A stretch of DNA of 64,000 bases from Psychrobacter glaciei (GTDB lineage Bacteria; Pseudomonadota; Gammaproteobacteria; Pseudomonadales; Moraxellaceae): assembly GCF_014652895.1 (NCBI RefSeq), contig NZ_BMZR01000001.1, positions 682,001 to 746,000 of the forward strand, given 5' to 3'. Position 1 is the stretch's first letter. Each line of letters opens with the position of its first letter. Below are positions 35,822-45,800 of the stretch, piece after piece. A program made the position numbers and the translations under genes. The notes beneath the pieces were generated by a model that saw only the letters and a list, made by a program, of their open reading frames with translations, did no database searches and was not told where the DNA came from.

Positions 35822-37426
35822 ATGGCAGGATATATTTTGGCTTTAGATCAAGGCACCACTTCGAGTCGCGCGATATTATACGATGATCATGCGCGTCCCA
35901 TCAAAATGGTGCAACAGCCAACCACATTACAGACACCCAAAGCGGGCTTTGTGGAGCAAGATGCCCAGCAGATTTGGCAAACTCAGATTAGCTGTGCGCA
36001 TGACGTTATTAACCAAGCAGGGCTGCTCGCTACCGATGTCACTAGCATCGCCATCACCAATCAGCGTGAGTCTATTGTCATGTGGGACAAGCAAACGGGC
36101 AAACCCTTGGCACCTGCGATTATTTGGCAGGACCGCCGTACTGCAAGCTACTGCAAAACGCTTGCCGCTGAAAGCGCGGGTGGTGGGGCTCATAGCGGTA
36201 GCACGGATGAAGACGATGACATGGCACACGAAGTGCAGCGAATCACCGGTTTACGCTTAGATCCGTATTTTAGTGCCAGTAAAATCGCTTGGCTGCTCGA
36301 AAATGACCCCAAGCTTAGCGTACGAGCACACAAAGGCGAGGTGGCAGTCGGCACCATTGATAGTTGGCTTATCTATAAATTGACAGGTGGTGAACATGTT
36401 ATTGATGTGACCAATGCTTCACGGACGCTGTTGTATGATATTCATAAACTGGCATGGTCGGAGAAGTTGTGTGCACGTTTTGCTATTCCCATGAATATTT
36501 TACCCAAAGTCCTGCCATCCGATGGTGATTTTGGCAAAACAAAAAAAGGCTTATTTGCCAAGCAAATCCCTATTCAGGCAGTATTAGGCGATCAGCAAGC
36601 AGCACTTTTTGGCCAAGGCTGCCTCGATGCTGGCATGGCCAAAAACACCTATGGGACGGGCTGTTTTATGCTGATGAATATCGGTCAACAGCCAAAGTTG
36701 AGCGAGCATAAGCTATTGACGACGATAGCGTGGCAACGAAAGACGACAACGCTGCGCCCTGACAATTTATCCTTTGATCAAATTGTGCAGTCTGGCAAGC
36801 GTATGCTACAGCCGCCCAAAAAAGAAGTCACCTACGCGCTAGAAGGCAGTGTGTTTATGGCAGGGGCAATCGTCCAGTGGCTACGTGATAATCTGGGGAT
36901 GATTCAGCAAAGTGGTGAGGTCGAAAACTTAGCGCGGCAGGTCAATAGTAGTGAAGATGTGGTGCTGCTCCCTGCATTCACAGGGCTTGGCGCACCTTAT
37001 TGGCGCTCGGACATCAGTGCCAGTATTACAGGTATGAGCCGCGGCACGACCAAAGCGCATATTGCCCGTGCCGCGTTGGAGGCAGTTGCTTACCAAACGT
37101 ATGACGTGTTAATCGCTATGCAAAAAGACAGCCCGCATCCCTTAACCGAACTGAGAGTCGATGGCGGTGCTGCCAATAATGATTTGCTCATGCAGTTTCA
37201 GGCAGACTTATTAGACGTCCCCGTACTGCGTCCCAGAGACACGGAAATTACTGCCAAAGGTGCAGCGCTCCTTGCTGGTCTAAAGACGGGATTGTACGAT
37301 GAAGCAACGATGCAATCCTCATGGCAAGTCGATCGAGTATTTGAGCCGAGTATGTCTGCTGATGAACGCGAGCAGCACCTCTATAAATGGCAACGAGCCA
37401 TCGCAAGGTCGTTAATGCAGATGTAG
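35822..37426 (+). CDS. glpK: Glycerol kinase
   Basis: Phosphorylates glycerol to glycerol-3-phosphate. The FGGY-kinase fold is clear: ILALDQGTTSSRAILYD at the N-terminus, ITNQRES, IIWQDRRTA, NTYGTGCFML, and the C-terminal RVDGGAANNDLLMQFQAD. Length is 534, about 30 more than usual, due to two insertions: an acidic Gly/Ser/Asp stretch at about residues 120-138, and one near 305-335 where the bacterial consensus has a short loop. AAAGGA lies upstream. No glpF, glpD or glpR is adjacent, which is unusual. Confidence 0.95.
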   Translation: MAGYILALDQGTTSSRAILYDDHARPIKMVQQPTTLQTPKAGFVEQDAQQIWQTQISCAHDVINQAGLLATDVTSIAITNQRESIVMWDKQTGKPLAPAIIWQDRRTASYCKTLAAESAGGGAHSGSTDEDDDMAHEVQRITGLRLDPYFSASKIAWLLENDPKLSVRAHKGEVAVGTIDSWLIYKLTGGEHVIDVTNASRTLLYDIHKLAWSEKLCARFAIPMNILPKVLPSDGDFGKTKKGLFAKQIPIQAVLGDQQAALFGQGCLDAGMAKNTYGTGCFMLMNIGQQPKLSEHKLLTTIAWQRKTTTLRPDNLSFDQIVQSGKRMLQPPKKEVTYALEGSVFMAGAIVQWLRDNLGMIQQSGEVENLARQVNSSEDVVLLPAFTGLGAPYWRSDISASITGMSRGTTKAHIARAALEAVAYQTYDVLIAMQKDSPHPLTELRVDGGAANNDLLMQFQADLLDVPVLRPRDTEITAKGAALLAGLKTGLYDEATMQSSWQVDRVFEPSMSADEREQHLYKWQRAIARSLMQM

Positions 37427-37688
37427 ACAGGGTTTTTTGCTGAAACTAGCGGCATCATGTGTTTGTGATTACTCAAAGCATAAATCCATCGTACAAAACC
37501 TTGAGAAAGATACAGGCTGTAACGCAACACAATCGTAATATGGACACAGTTTACATAATCTATCTATCTGTTCTTGTACATAAATTTCTATACTTTAGAT
37601 GAATCAAATAAAAAATGACTCAAGCAACATCGCTAATTTTTAGCACTTAATAACTCTAAAATATAACAAATAATTTAAGGATAATATT

Positions 37689-38201
37689 ATGAGTAACCAT
37701 GACGAAATTGATCGCAGTGAAGTAAAACATATGTCAAAAGAAGCCAAGCAAGACTTGAATGCTGACATTATCACAGGTGAGCCAGGCTCACATCCAGTAG
37801 GCACTGGTATTGGTGGTGTAGGTGGGGCAGCTGCAGGTGCGGCAATCGGTACGATGGCAGGACCACTCGGTACGTTAATCGGCGGTGCTATTGGCGCTAT
37901 CGTTGGTGGCGGTGCAGGTCATGCAGCAGCTGAAGCAATTGATCCAACCCATGAAGAAGCTTACTGGCGTGCAGAACATGCAAACGCCGACTATTATACA
38001 GAAGAGCATGACTTTGATCGTGACCTACATCCAGCTTATGCGGTAGGTTATGCTAACCGCGCTCGCTATCCTGCGGACGCTCGCTTTGAAGATCATGAAG
38101 CAGATTTGGAGCGTTCATGGCATGAAGTGAAAGGTGAGTCACGCATGGAGTGGAATGAGGCACGTAGAGCATCACAGGATGCATGGAATCGTGTGTCGTA
38201 A
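37689..38201 (+). CDS. Glycine-zipper domain protein
   Basis: A 170-residue protein with no signal peptide. Residues about 38-80 form a glycine-zipper with GxxxG spacing (GGVGGAAAGAAIGTMAG, GGAIGAIVGGGAG), able to make one or two packed membrane helices. The flanks are hydrophilic. The C-terminal half is acidic and aromatic (EEAYWRAEHANADYYTEEHD, then WHEVKGESRMEWNEARRA). Proteins of this layout are often stress-associated and of unknown role. Monocistronic, with AAGGA before the ATG and a strong terminator after. Confidence 0.75.
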   Translation: MSNHDEIDRSEVKHMSKEAKQDLNADIITGEPGSHPVGTGIGGVGGAAAGAAIGTMAGPLGTLIGGAIGAIVGGGAGHAAAEAIDPTHEEAYWRAEHANADYYTEEHDFDRDLHPAYAVGYANRARYPADARFEDHEADLERSWHEVKGESRMEWNEARRASQDAWNRVS

Positions 38202-38277
38202 CATTAGTACATAGAAAACCTCAGCATTTCCGTATTTTTATAGCTGAGTTTTTACCTTTAGCAATTGTAGTTATATT

Positions 38278-38311
38278 AAAGCCTCTAGAGTATTCTCTAG
38301 AGGCTTTTTTG
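38278..38311 (+). terminator. Terminator after the glycine-zipper gene
   Basis: Stem AAAGCCTCTAGAG/CTCTAGAGGCTTT with a 5-base loop, followed by T residues. Confidence 0.9.
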
Positions 38312-38373
38312 CATGTTGAAACCTTGGTAGTTGTGGTAATCTTAATGATGTCTTAACAACCCATAGAGCTACT

Positions 38374-39705
38374 ATGACTGACTCTTCTTCTGAAACATGT
38401 GAGCTTGCTCCTGATATCGCCAAATTTTATCAAGGTAAGTCTTTACAAGGTCAGCCACCCAGTCTTTGGACGTTGGTCTTGTCTCAAGTCACTACCTGGA
38501 TATTTGCACGGTCGCTCATGAATGCGGCCGTTTTGGGATTTTTCTATGGTATCGCTGGTACTTTGGCTTATGGGATGTATTATTTTAGTTTTATCACTGG
38601 CGCGCATATTGTCGATAGCTTACGATTCAAACATGGTTTCAATAACATACAGACATTCATGCAAGTCAAGTTTGGGGCAACTGGTGAGCATCTTTATAAT
38701 GCAGTGATTGGTTTTCGATTAGTGAGTGAAGTGTTCAGCAATTTACTGGTATTTGGGTTTATCACCACCTTGTTCGTGGGCTTTAATGAGAATTATCTAA
38801 TACTGATTATAGCGGTTGCTACCTTAATTTATTCTTCAATTGGTGGGCTGCACACGGCGTTAAAGACAGATGTTGCCCAAGCGCTATTGACGATCGTCGC
38901 CATTGCTGTTCTGTCGGTTGCTATGTTTGCACATCCCTTGTTTTCTTTCGATGACATTATCAGCTCCTCCAATACCGCTGACAACAAGGGATGGATATTA
39001 TTGATGGTTGCATTTATCCAAATATGGAGTTATCCCGCTCATGATCCTGTTATGACTGACAGAGGATTTTTAGCAGATAGGGCGACTACCAAAAAGTCAT
39101 TTTACTATGCCGCTCCTATTTCAATGGCTTGTATCCTTCTGTTTGGTTTGCTAGGTGTATTCGCACAGCTGAACAATGCAGGCGGTGCCACTGAAGTGAC
39201 GCAAACGCTCAATACGCTATTCTCACCAGCGGTAATGATGTTGTTTAGTTTCGCCTTAATTATTTCAGCCATATCAACATTAGATTCTACGTATGCCAGT
39301 GCCGCAAAATTGATAGTCATTGATATGAAACTGGTAAAGCCAACTGTTAGAAATGGCAGACTAATCATGTTAGGATTTTTGCTGGCAGGCTTGGTCTTCA
39401 TTGCAACTGGTAGCAAAGACCTGTTTGATGCGGTGGCTATTAGTGGTACGGTTTCCTTGTTTTTAGCACCTGTCGTGTTTTTTAGTATTTGGTCAAGTTG
39501 GGAAGTCAAACCTTGGGCCATTATAGTGAGCTTTGTATCAGCGCTCATGGCTGGTATTGTCTATATGTTAGAAAACGGTGGCTATATCACAGTGATGGCA
39601 CCAGTATTTGGCGCAGAGCACAAATACGTGCAGCTGTTGATATTATGTGTCATGGCTTCTATGATTGGTAGTATCGCCTTTGTATTGGCTCGCAAAAGAA
39701 TGTGA
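38374..39705 (+). CDS. Sodium:solute symporter family transporter
   Basis: A 443-residue membrane protein of the SSS family with about 12 helices. Diagnostic segments are GLHTALKTDVAQALLTIVAIAVL (the SSS signature region, about 165-190), QIWSYPAHDPVMTDRGFLADR, and ISAISTLDSTYASAAKL near residue 300, which holds the Ser/Thr residues of the Na2 site. It is somewhat shorter than the usual 480-550. There is no clear partner gene, so the solute is unknown. Confidence 0.85.
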   Translation: MTDSSSETCELAPDIAKFYQGKSLQGQPPSLWTLVLSQVTTWIFARSLMNAAVLGFFYGIAGTLAYGMYYFSFITGAHIVDSLRFKHGFNNIQTFMQVKFGATGEHLYNAVIGFRLVSEVFSNLLVFGFITTLFVGFNENYLILIIAVATLIYSSIGGLHTALKTDVAQALLTIVAIAVLSVAMFAHPLFSFDDIISSSNTADNKGWILLMVAFIQIWSYPAHDPVMTDRGFLADRATTKKSFYYAAPISMACILLFGLLGVFAQLNNAGGATEVTQTLNTLFSPAVMMLFSFALIISAISTLDSTYASAAKLIVIDMKLVKPTVRNGRLIMLGFLLAGLVFIATGSKDLFDAVAISGTVSLFLAPVVFFSIWSSWEVKPWAIIVSFVSALMAGIVYMLENGGYITVMAPVFGAEHKYVQLLILCVMASMIGSIAFVLARKRM

Positions 39706-39946
39706 TTAGCCAATCTGTTAAACAGCTAACTACGTACAGATGTAACATACATATAAATATTTAGTGTTATGACTTTGATTGAGCAAGTATTCGCTACGTT
39801 ATCAGTTGATCGATTTTTTGAGTTTTAAGTAGCAGGATAAAGCAATACGAAACACTACAGATTTAGTACGGGCGGTCTATTATCATGAACAAGTTGCGTT
39901 GTTTATTCATAATAATGCATACTATTCAAATAGCACTAGGATTTTT

Positions 39947-40975
39947 ATGACTTACTCTGCCAATAAAGGTATTGATAAACAATTTTATATCGCCACTGCT
40001 AATTTACTAAATTTTGCCAATCCCAATCGTACTTACTATGAAAATGCTGAGCCATATAGCAATAAAGAGTATGAAAATAAACTGCGTGGTATCAGTGACT
40101 TATTAGTAAAAGCCCATGCCGACATCATTGCCGTACAAGAAGTATGGGACAGTGAGGCGTTAGAAGCGCTGGCGGTATCGTTAGGATTTAAGCCTGAACA
40201 TGTGGTTATTCCGCTGGCAAGCAATGATAGTGCGAGCCCTTATACTCAAGGTAGAGGGGCGCAAAATACGCCTGCAGTGGGAATTATTAGTCGCTTTGAG
40301 CAGCTAGAGACAACTTTATTAGAAGAGGTGGCACCAAAGGCGGTGATTGATATTCCTGATATCGGTCCTTATAAACGCTTTAATCGCCCACCGTTGGTAT
40401 TGCGAGTCAATGCATTCGGGCAACCGATTACTATTATTACGGCTCATCTTAAAAGCAAGCGCGCTTTTTTCTTACGTGATGAAGCTGGCAATTTGCTAGA
40501 AGATATGGATGACCCCAATATTCGTATTCGTGCCAAACTTCGTAGCTTATGTATGCGGGCAGCAGAAGCGGCCTCCATCCGTATGTTTATTATCGAACGC
40601 TTAAAGCATACTCGCGAGCCCTTAATCTTACTCGGTGATATGAACGATGTCACGGGTAGTGTGACCACGCAATTGATGACTGAAACTGGCGAAGTGAATT
40701 ACGACAAAAGCATGCGTGATGTTGCCTTGTTTGATGCCGCTCGTGTCCAAGCGCGTTATGGCTGGATGAAAGATGTAGCGTATACCCATATCTATCAAGG
40801 TATGCCAGAAGTGATTGATCAGTTGTTTGTTTCAGAAGAATTCTTGCCTGATAGCAAGTTTGCGCTTGGTCAAGTTGAACGAGTTGACTATTTTAATGAC
40901 CATTTGAAGTGGGATTATGCCGATAGAGTCATCGATCATGGTATTATAAGGGCGAAAATAAAACTTCATGATTAA
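39947..40975 (+). CDS. Endonuclease/exonuclease/phosphatase family protein
   Basis: A 342-residue soluble protein of the EEP (DNase I-like) superfamily from the ATG at 39947; a TTG at 39899 is less likely. Catalytic motifs are visible: ATANLLNF (Asn), ADIIAVQEVWD (metal-binding Glu), TIITAHLKSKR, LILLGDMNDV (Asp/Asn) and the closing RVIDHGII (Asp-His). No signal peptide. Members cleave nucleic acids or phosphodiester/phosphoinositide bonds; the substrate here is unknown. A TetR gene follows 215 bp downstream. Confidence 0.85.
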   Translation: MTYSANKGIDKQFYIATANLLNFANPNRTYYENAEPYSNKEYENKLRGISDLLVKAHADIIAVQEVWDSEALEALAVSLGFKPEHVVIPLASNDSASPYTQGRGAQNTPAVGIISRFEQLETTLLEEVAPKAVIDIPDIGPYKRFNRPPLVLRVNAFGQPITIITAHLKSKRAFFLRDEAGNLLEDMDDPNIRIRAKLRSLCMRAAEAASIRMFIIERLKHTREPLILLGDMNDVTGSVTTQLMTETGEVNYDKSMRDVALFDAARVQARYGWMKDVAYTHIYQGMPEVIDQLFVSEEFLPDSKFALGQVERVDYFNDHLKWDYADRVIDHGIIRAKIKLHD

Positions 40976-41190
40976 CCCTATTATGTTGTTAATTGATACA
41001 TTCTTTTTTAACCCATGCATGTCCCTTGCTTGATAGTGTACAAGCGTTTATGATGCCTCTTCATTGAATATAGAGCGGTAATATTAGCCCGTATTACCAA
41101 CTAACGAACAGTCTTTCTTAGATTTAGAATGAATACTGTCCAATGAAGACCATATTTATAAAGATAGGGCACAACATTAAGAGATTTATA

Positions 41191-41883
41191 ATGAGCGAAA
41201 ACAAAGACGAAAAGATTGAAGATGTGTTGGTAGACTCGGAACTGGCAAAAAAACTGGTACCGAATAAATTCAAGTTCACCAGTCAGCAAGGCCGTGCACG
41301 CCGTCAGAAACTTTTGGCTGGTGCCAAAAAGTTGAGCGAAACACAAGCTATTAATGACATTACTTTGGCTGCTGTATGTGAAGAAGCCGGCATTCCAAGA
41401 GCCTCTGCTTACCACTTCTTCCCTAATATCGAAGCAATATTTTTAGCATTACGCTTTTTGAATGCAATCGAAATATTAGAAATAGTAGAAACGGTCGATA
41501 TCGGTAATTATGACAGATGGCAGGGTTATTTGACGGCACTTATCGATAAGTGTGTGACGATATTCCATAACGATAAAACCAAAGCCAAGCTCGTTTATGA
41601 CACCAATACGCCTGATTTTGAAGGCGATAGTTTTGGCGAAGATATCGATCATCAAATCGTTGATTTGGTTTATAAGCGTTTGTCAGAGCGTTATGAGATG
41701 CCGAGTTTCCACGACATTCAAGACACGCTATTGATCGCCTATAGTATTGTAAATGCTATCTTTACCTTATCTTATCGCCGTCATCAAAGCATTACCAATG
41801 AGTATATTCAAGAAGCGAACACCGCATTTATTGCTTACTTGCGTTGCTACCTACCAGAAAAACTACCACGTAAGAATCGCTAG
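41191..41883 (+). CDS. TetR-family transcriptional regulator
   Basis: A 230-residue regulator from the ATG at 41191 (AGAG upstream); the frame extends to 41143, but the extra 16 residues look non-native. The helix-turn-helix occupies about residues 28-75: RRQKLLAGAKKLSETQAINDITLAAVCEEAGIPRASAYHFFPNIEAIF, the TetR pattern. The C-terminal ligand-binding domain is not assignable. It is not divergent from any gene, so the target may be itself or distant. Confidence 0.88.
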   Translation: MSENKDEKIEDVLVDSELAKKLVPNKFKFTSQQGRARRQKLLAGAKKLSETQAINDITLAAVCEEAGIPRASAYHFFPNIEAIFLALRFLNAIEILEIVETVDIGNYDRWQGYLTALIDKCVTIFHNDKTKAKLVYDTNTPDFEGDSFGEDIDHQIVDLVYKRLSERYEMPSFHDIQDTLLIAYSIVNAIFTLSYRRHQSITNEYIQEANTAFIAYLRCYLPEKLPRKNR

Positions 41884-41905
41884 TCTCTCTGCAATTTAGC
41901 CATTT

Positions 41906-41920
41906 TGATGACACGCCCTA
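41906..41920. repeat. Solo MITE-like end
   Basis: TGATGACACGCCCTA differs at one base from the perfect end at 5884-5898. It lies directly after tetR, before the terminator. Confidence 0.5.
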
Positions 41921-41929
41921 AGTAAATAA

Positions 41930-41960
41930 AAAAATCCGACATCATATGTCGGATTTTTTG
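41930..41960. terminator. Bidirectional terminator, tetR / 257-residue protein gene
   Basis: AAAAATCCGACAT with its complement ATGTCGGATTTTTT and a very small loop. T-runs on both strands serve two convergent genes. Confidence 0.88.
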
Positions 41961-41996
41961 TGTCTACTGTCTTTGCTCATTGTGGTTATGATAGGT

Positions 41997-42770
41997 CTAA
42001 CGGATCGGCGTTAATACTTGCCCACGGCAAATATCAGTACTTGTATCTAAAGGCGCATATTGCTCATAATAGCTGACGATTAGATTCTGCAAAGCAACGT
42101 TGGTTTGCGAATCATTGGCATTCACATAGGCTTCACGCGCTTGCTCTAGCCAACGGTCTGCCATGCGAAAGTGGCTGCCTGACTCGCGCCAGCCTCGCTC
42201 GCATTGATTGGTCGCTGCCCAGATGAGAGAAACCTCACTGAACGCCAGTTCACGTGGTGCTGAAGTAATACCGTCACTATCTTTTAGGGCGCTTAGGGTT
42301 GCCCACAGATCGGGTCGCATCAAGGCTGAGTTGGAAGGAATGTCTTGATGCAGGCTGATGTCTTGTATCGTATCATTCTTTAGCGCGTGTAGTATGGTTT
42401 CTGCAAACTGTGCTGCTTGTAGCCCAGCAGTTGAGCGACTATTCATGCTGTCTTGATGGATGGCATAGGTCAGCCAAGCTTGCGCTTTATAAGCAAAGTA
42501 TTGCTGACGTGCGCTCATACTTTTTTGCTGATACTCTTTCAATTGTGTCAGCATACACTGCATAGCACGTTGATGCGTGCTTTGATATTTATAAGCAGGC
42601 GTTTCGCTTTGCAATTCACTATCACAATAGTCATTGGCTTGTAGAGTGGTAGCTTGAGTATGGCTGTCTGCTGCCACTGCTGATGACGCAGTTGCCAGTA
42701 GTAATACTGCTGAGAGCGCAGTATAGATAGGCTGTTTGTAAGTTATTGCTTTAATCGCAGAGTACAACAT
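41997..42770 (-). CDS. Secreted protein of unknown function
   Basis: A 257-residue protein with a Sec signal peptide (TALSAVLLLATASSAVAAD, cleavage near residue 34). The mature part is mostly helical, with Ala/Gln/Tyr-rich stretches (QQYFAYKAQAWLTYAIHQDS, LQAAQFAETILHAL) and four Cys residues that could form two disulfides. I recognise no family. It lies 110 bp downstream of the 1800-residue surface protein on the same strand and ends at the shared terminator, so it may be the last gene of that operon. Helical, TPR-like packing is possible but not shown. Confidence 0.75.
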   Translation of the reverse strand: MLYSAIKAITYKQPIYTALSAVLLLATASSAVAADSHTQATTLQANDYCDSELQSETPAYKYQSTHQRAMQCMLTQLKEYQQKSMSARQQYFAYKAQAWLTYAIHQDSMNSRSTAGLQAAQFAETILHALKNDTIQDISLHQDIPSNSALMRPDLWATLSALKDSDGITSAPRELAFSEVSLIWAATNQCERGWRESGSHFRMADRWLEQAREAYVNANDSQTNVALQNLIVSYYEQYAPLDTSTDICRGQVLTPIR

Positions 42771-42880
42771 AATACTGACCTTATATTAAGGTAATAAGTG
42801 TGGATATTTACTCTTATTAAGACTGACTTTATGAGTCACTAACCGATGAATAATAGCAAAGTAACATTGTAACATTTAAA

Positions 42881-45800
42881 TTATAACGTAGAATTACTGG
42901 TCAAACGTTTGTTTTTGCGTGGGTCTTCACGTTTGAATAAGTCTTCATCGAACTTAAAGCGCAGTCTAAAGTAAGCACCTTCTTGAGTGCTATCATCATA
43001 AGCGATGTCTTCATCTTCAAAACCCATAAAGTTGTAGCCGAGTGATAACCAAAGGTTGGTCATTGGGCTATAGCCCACTTCGGCACCCAGCATATAAGAC
43101 ATATCATCCGCTTGTTTATTCCAATAAGTACCTGCTTGTAAGCCAATATCCCAGCGCTCGCTAATGTCATATAAGCCGCGTGCATAGACAGCATGAGCTG
43201 TGTTATCGCTGACGATATCGTCAGCATCATATTCTGTATACTTACCCGCATAACGACCTGATAGCGTTAATGGGCGAGTCGGATGGTAATTGCCGCTCCA
43301 TGACCAAACAATCGCATCTTTTTGATAAGGGTTGTCACCAGTCGCGTTGTCATCTAGACGATACTCAAGCTTGGCAAGCATATCGAGCTGATTGCTATCA
43401 TAATCACGATATGCAGCGCCAAGCTGGAAACGGTTGATGGTGCGATGACCATCGTTGTAATCTACTTGTGAATAGATGTCTTTTGCTAATAAAGTAATGT
43501 CATCGGTGTAACGATAAGCAATGCCCGCGCTGCCGAGAAGGGTATCACTGGTGTCGCCCCAACGTTTTTCTAAACGCCCTGAAGCCTTGTAGTTTTCTTT
43601 GGCTAGGTACTCAACACCGACACCCGCTGCGGTTGCCGTGCTATCTTCCTCACCTTCTAAAGACTCGACACGCTCAAATAGTGTGCTTAAGGTCAGACCT
43701 TCTTGGACATACCATTTGTTTTTTAGACCGATAGCTGCTTCTGCTTCGCGTGCACTGATTGCATCACGCATACGGTATTCGCTGTAAACCTTACCGTCTT
43801 TCATATAAGTGGCATCGAATCCCACGACCGTACGCTGACGCTCATCAGAATCATCTAGACCGTAGCTACCTGACAAACTATTAATTAAGTCATGGCGGGC
43901 GTATAAGCGACCTAAGCTACCCAGTGGCGTCTCGCCGCCGATAGAGGTGGCATTACGTTCGCTATTGTCAATATCTTGCTCATATTCGGCAAACACTAAC
44001 GAGTTGTTCAGCTTCGGCAAACGTGCTGTCAGACGGGCGCGGGCAGTCGTCCCTTCGATATCTTTGTCAGCGTTACTGACGCCATTGAGTGCTGATTGAT
44101 TGATGATGTCATCGTTGAATATTGTATCATCGGTGACATCTAGCACGTCAGTGGCGGCTTGGGTATTGCGTGAGGCGGCAGTCGCATCTTGCTTGTAGTA
44201 GCGCACCCCAATCTCGCCAACGATATTCTGACTTAGACGCTGTTCAATGCTTGCTTCTACACCTTCGCGATTGGCTTCGGTCGTATGATCTTCAGTACGT
44301 ACGCCCTCAAATTTAAGTGCTGTTTGCTTGTTGTTTAATGTATGAGTAACTTCAACACCAGATTCAGTGCGACCAGCTGTCTGCGGCGAGGCGCCAGTGA
44401 CAAAGCCTTCGTCTGTATCGTTATAATAAGCTTTGGCACGGGTGTTTTTCTTGTTATCAAAGTCAAGCTCGATACGTAGTGCGTCGCCTTCGACATCGTT
44501 ACCTTCTAAAAGATCGGCATTAATCTGATTGCTTGGCTGAAAGTTTGGGTTTTCAGCTTTGTTCATTGCGTATTCGGCAACCAGTTTTAGCTTATCGCTA
44601 AATTTGATAACGCTGTTGACACTGGCTAGCTCTTCTTTATTAAGTGGATCGTCACTGTTGACATAGCTACCACCGATAGCCACTTTAGCATTCAGTTGTT
44701 GCTTGGCAGCGATACCGCCGACCAAGTATTCTTCACCGCCTTCGTCTACTTCTACAGTGACTCGTAGATAAATAGGGTTGCCATCGATATCTTGGCTAGC
44801 GATAGGGGCTTTTAAGAATAGGCTGCGGCTAATAGGATCAATTTCATAATCTGCAAAGCGGGTAAGGGTTTCACGGTTGACGATTAAACCTGGATTATTC
44901 GCATCGCGAGTAATAACCTCGATCGTTTCTGAATTCTCTAATACGGCGTCAAAGTTTTCAGCCAATGGATAAGGACCTGAGATACCCAAACCACGAGTTT
45001 CATTAACGCGCTGACTGGTGCTGGTCTCGGCTATAAAGGCAGTAACACGAGTATTGTTGTCTTCATACTGTGCTTTTACACCCGTCAACGTACGGTTGTA
45101 CTGACCAAGTTTGATGCCTTCATCGTTATCGATTTGAGTTTTCAAATCACCATACATGGCAAATGAGCGGCCTTTATCTACTCGAACATAAAGCTTGCTG
45201 GTAGATTGGGCGTCAAAACCTTTGGCTGATGAATCGCCATAGACGGGATAGTATTCGCCCGGATCAATATCACGGAATAGGCGCTCGCCTTTTTTATCAC
45301 TATCATAAGCGAGAGTTAGCAGATAGTCACCGCGTACTTTGCCTTTGAGGAACATCGCAGCACGACCAGATGCCGTATAGTCATCGTTACCAGCAAAATC
45401 ATTAAGCTCTTGCTCAAATGCACCTTGAGCATCAGTAATACTGCCGCCATCAAAATCTTTGAGTGAAATAGCGCCTTCTACGATACCAACAGCAATGAGA
45501 GGGCGTAGTTTAGCAGTGAACTGTAGCGGAATCACTTGCTTGCTACTACCGGTATCAATAATCAGCTCACCCTTACCTGGTACACTCGGGGCGATGACTG
45601 AAACCAACAACTCGCCACCATCAATGATAACCTGAGTACCGGCTTGGTCTTTGCTGCTGTCTTTCAAATTGATACGACCGATATTAGTATCAAGCGTAAG
45701 AGAAGTAGTACCAATATAGGGGCGATTGTCACGATCTTTTAGACTAATGACTATCTGGTATTCGCTCACGCCATCAGCAGGCACTAGCTGTTCTTGAGTA

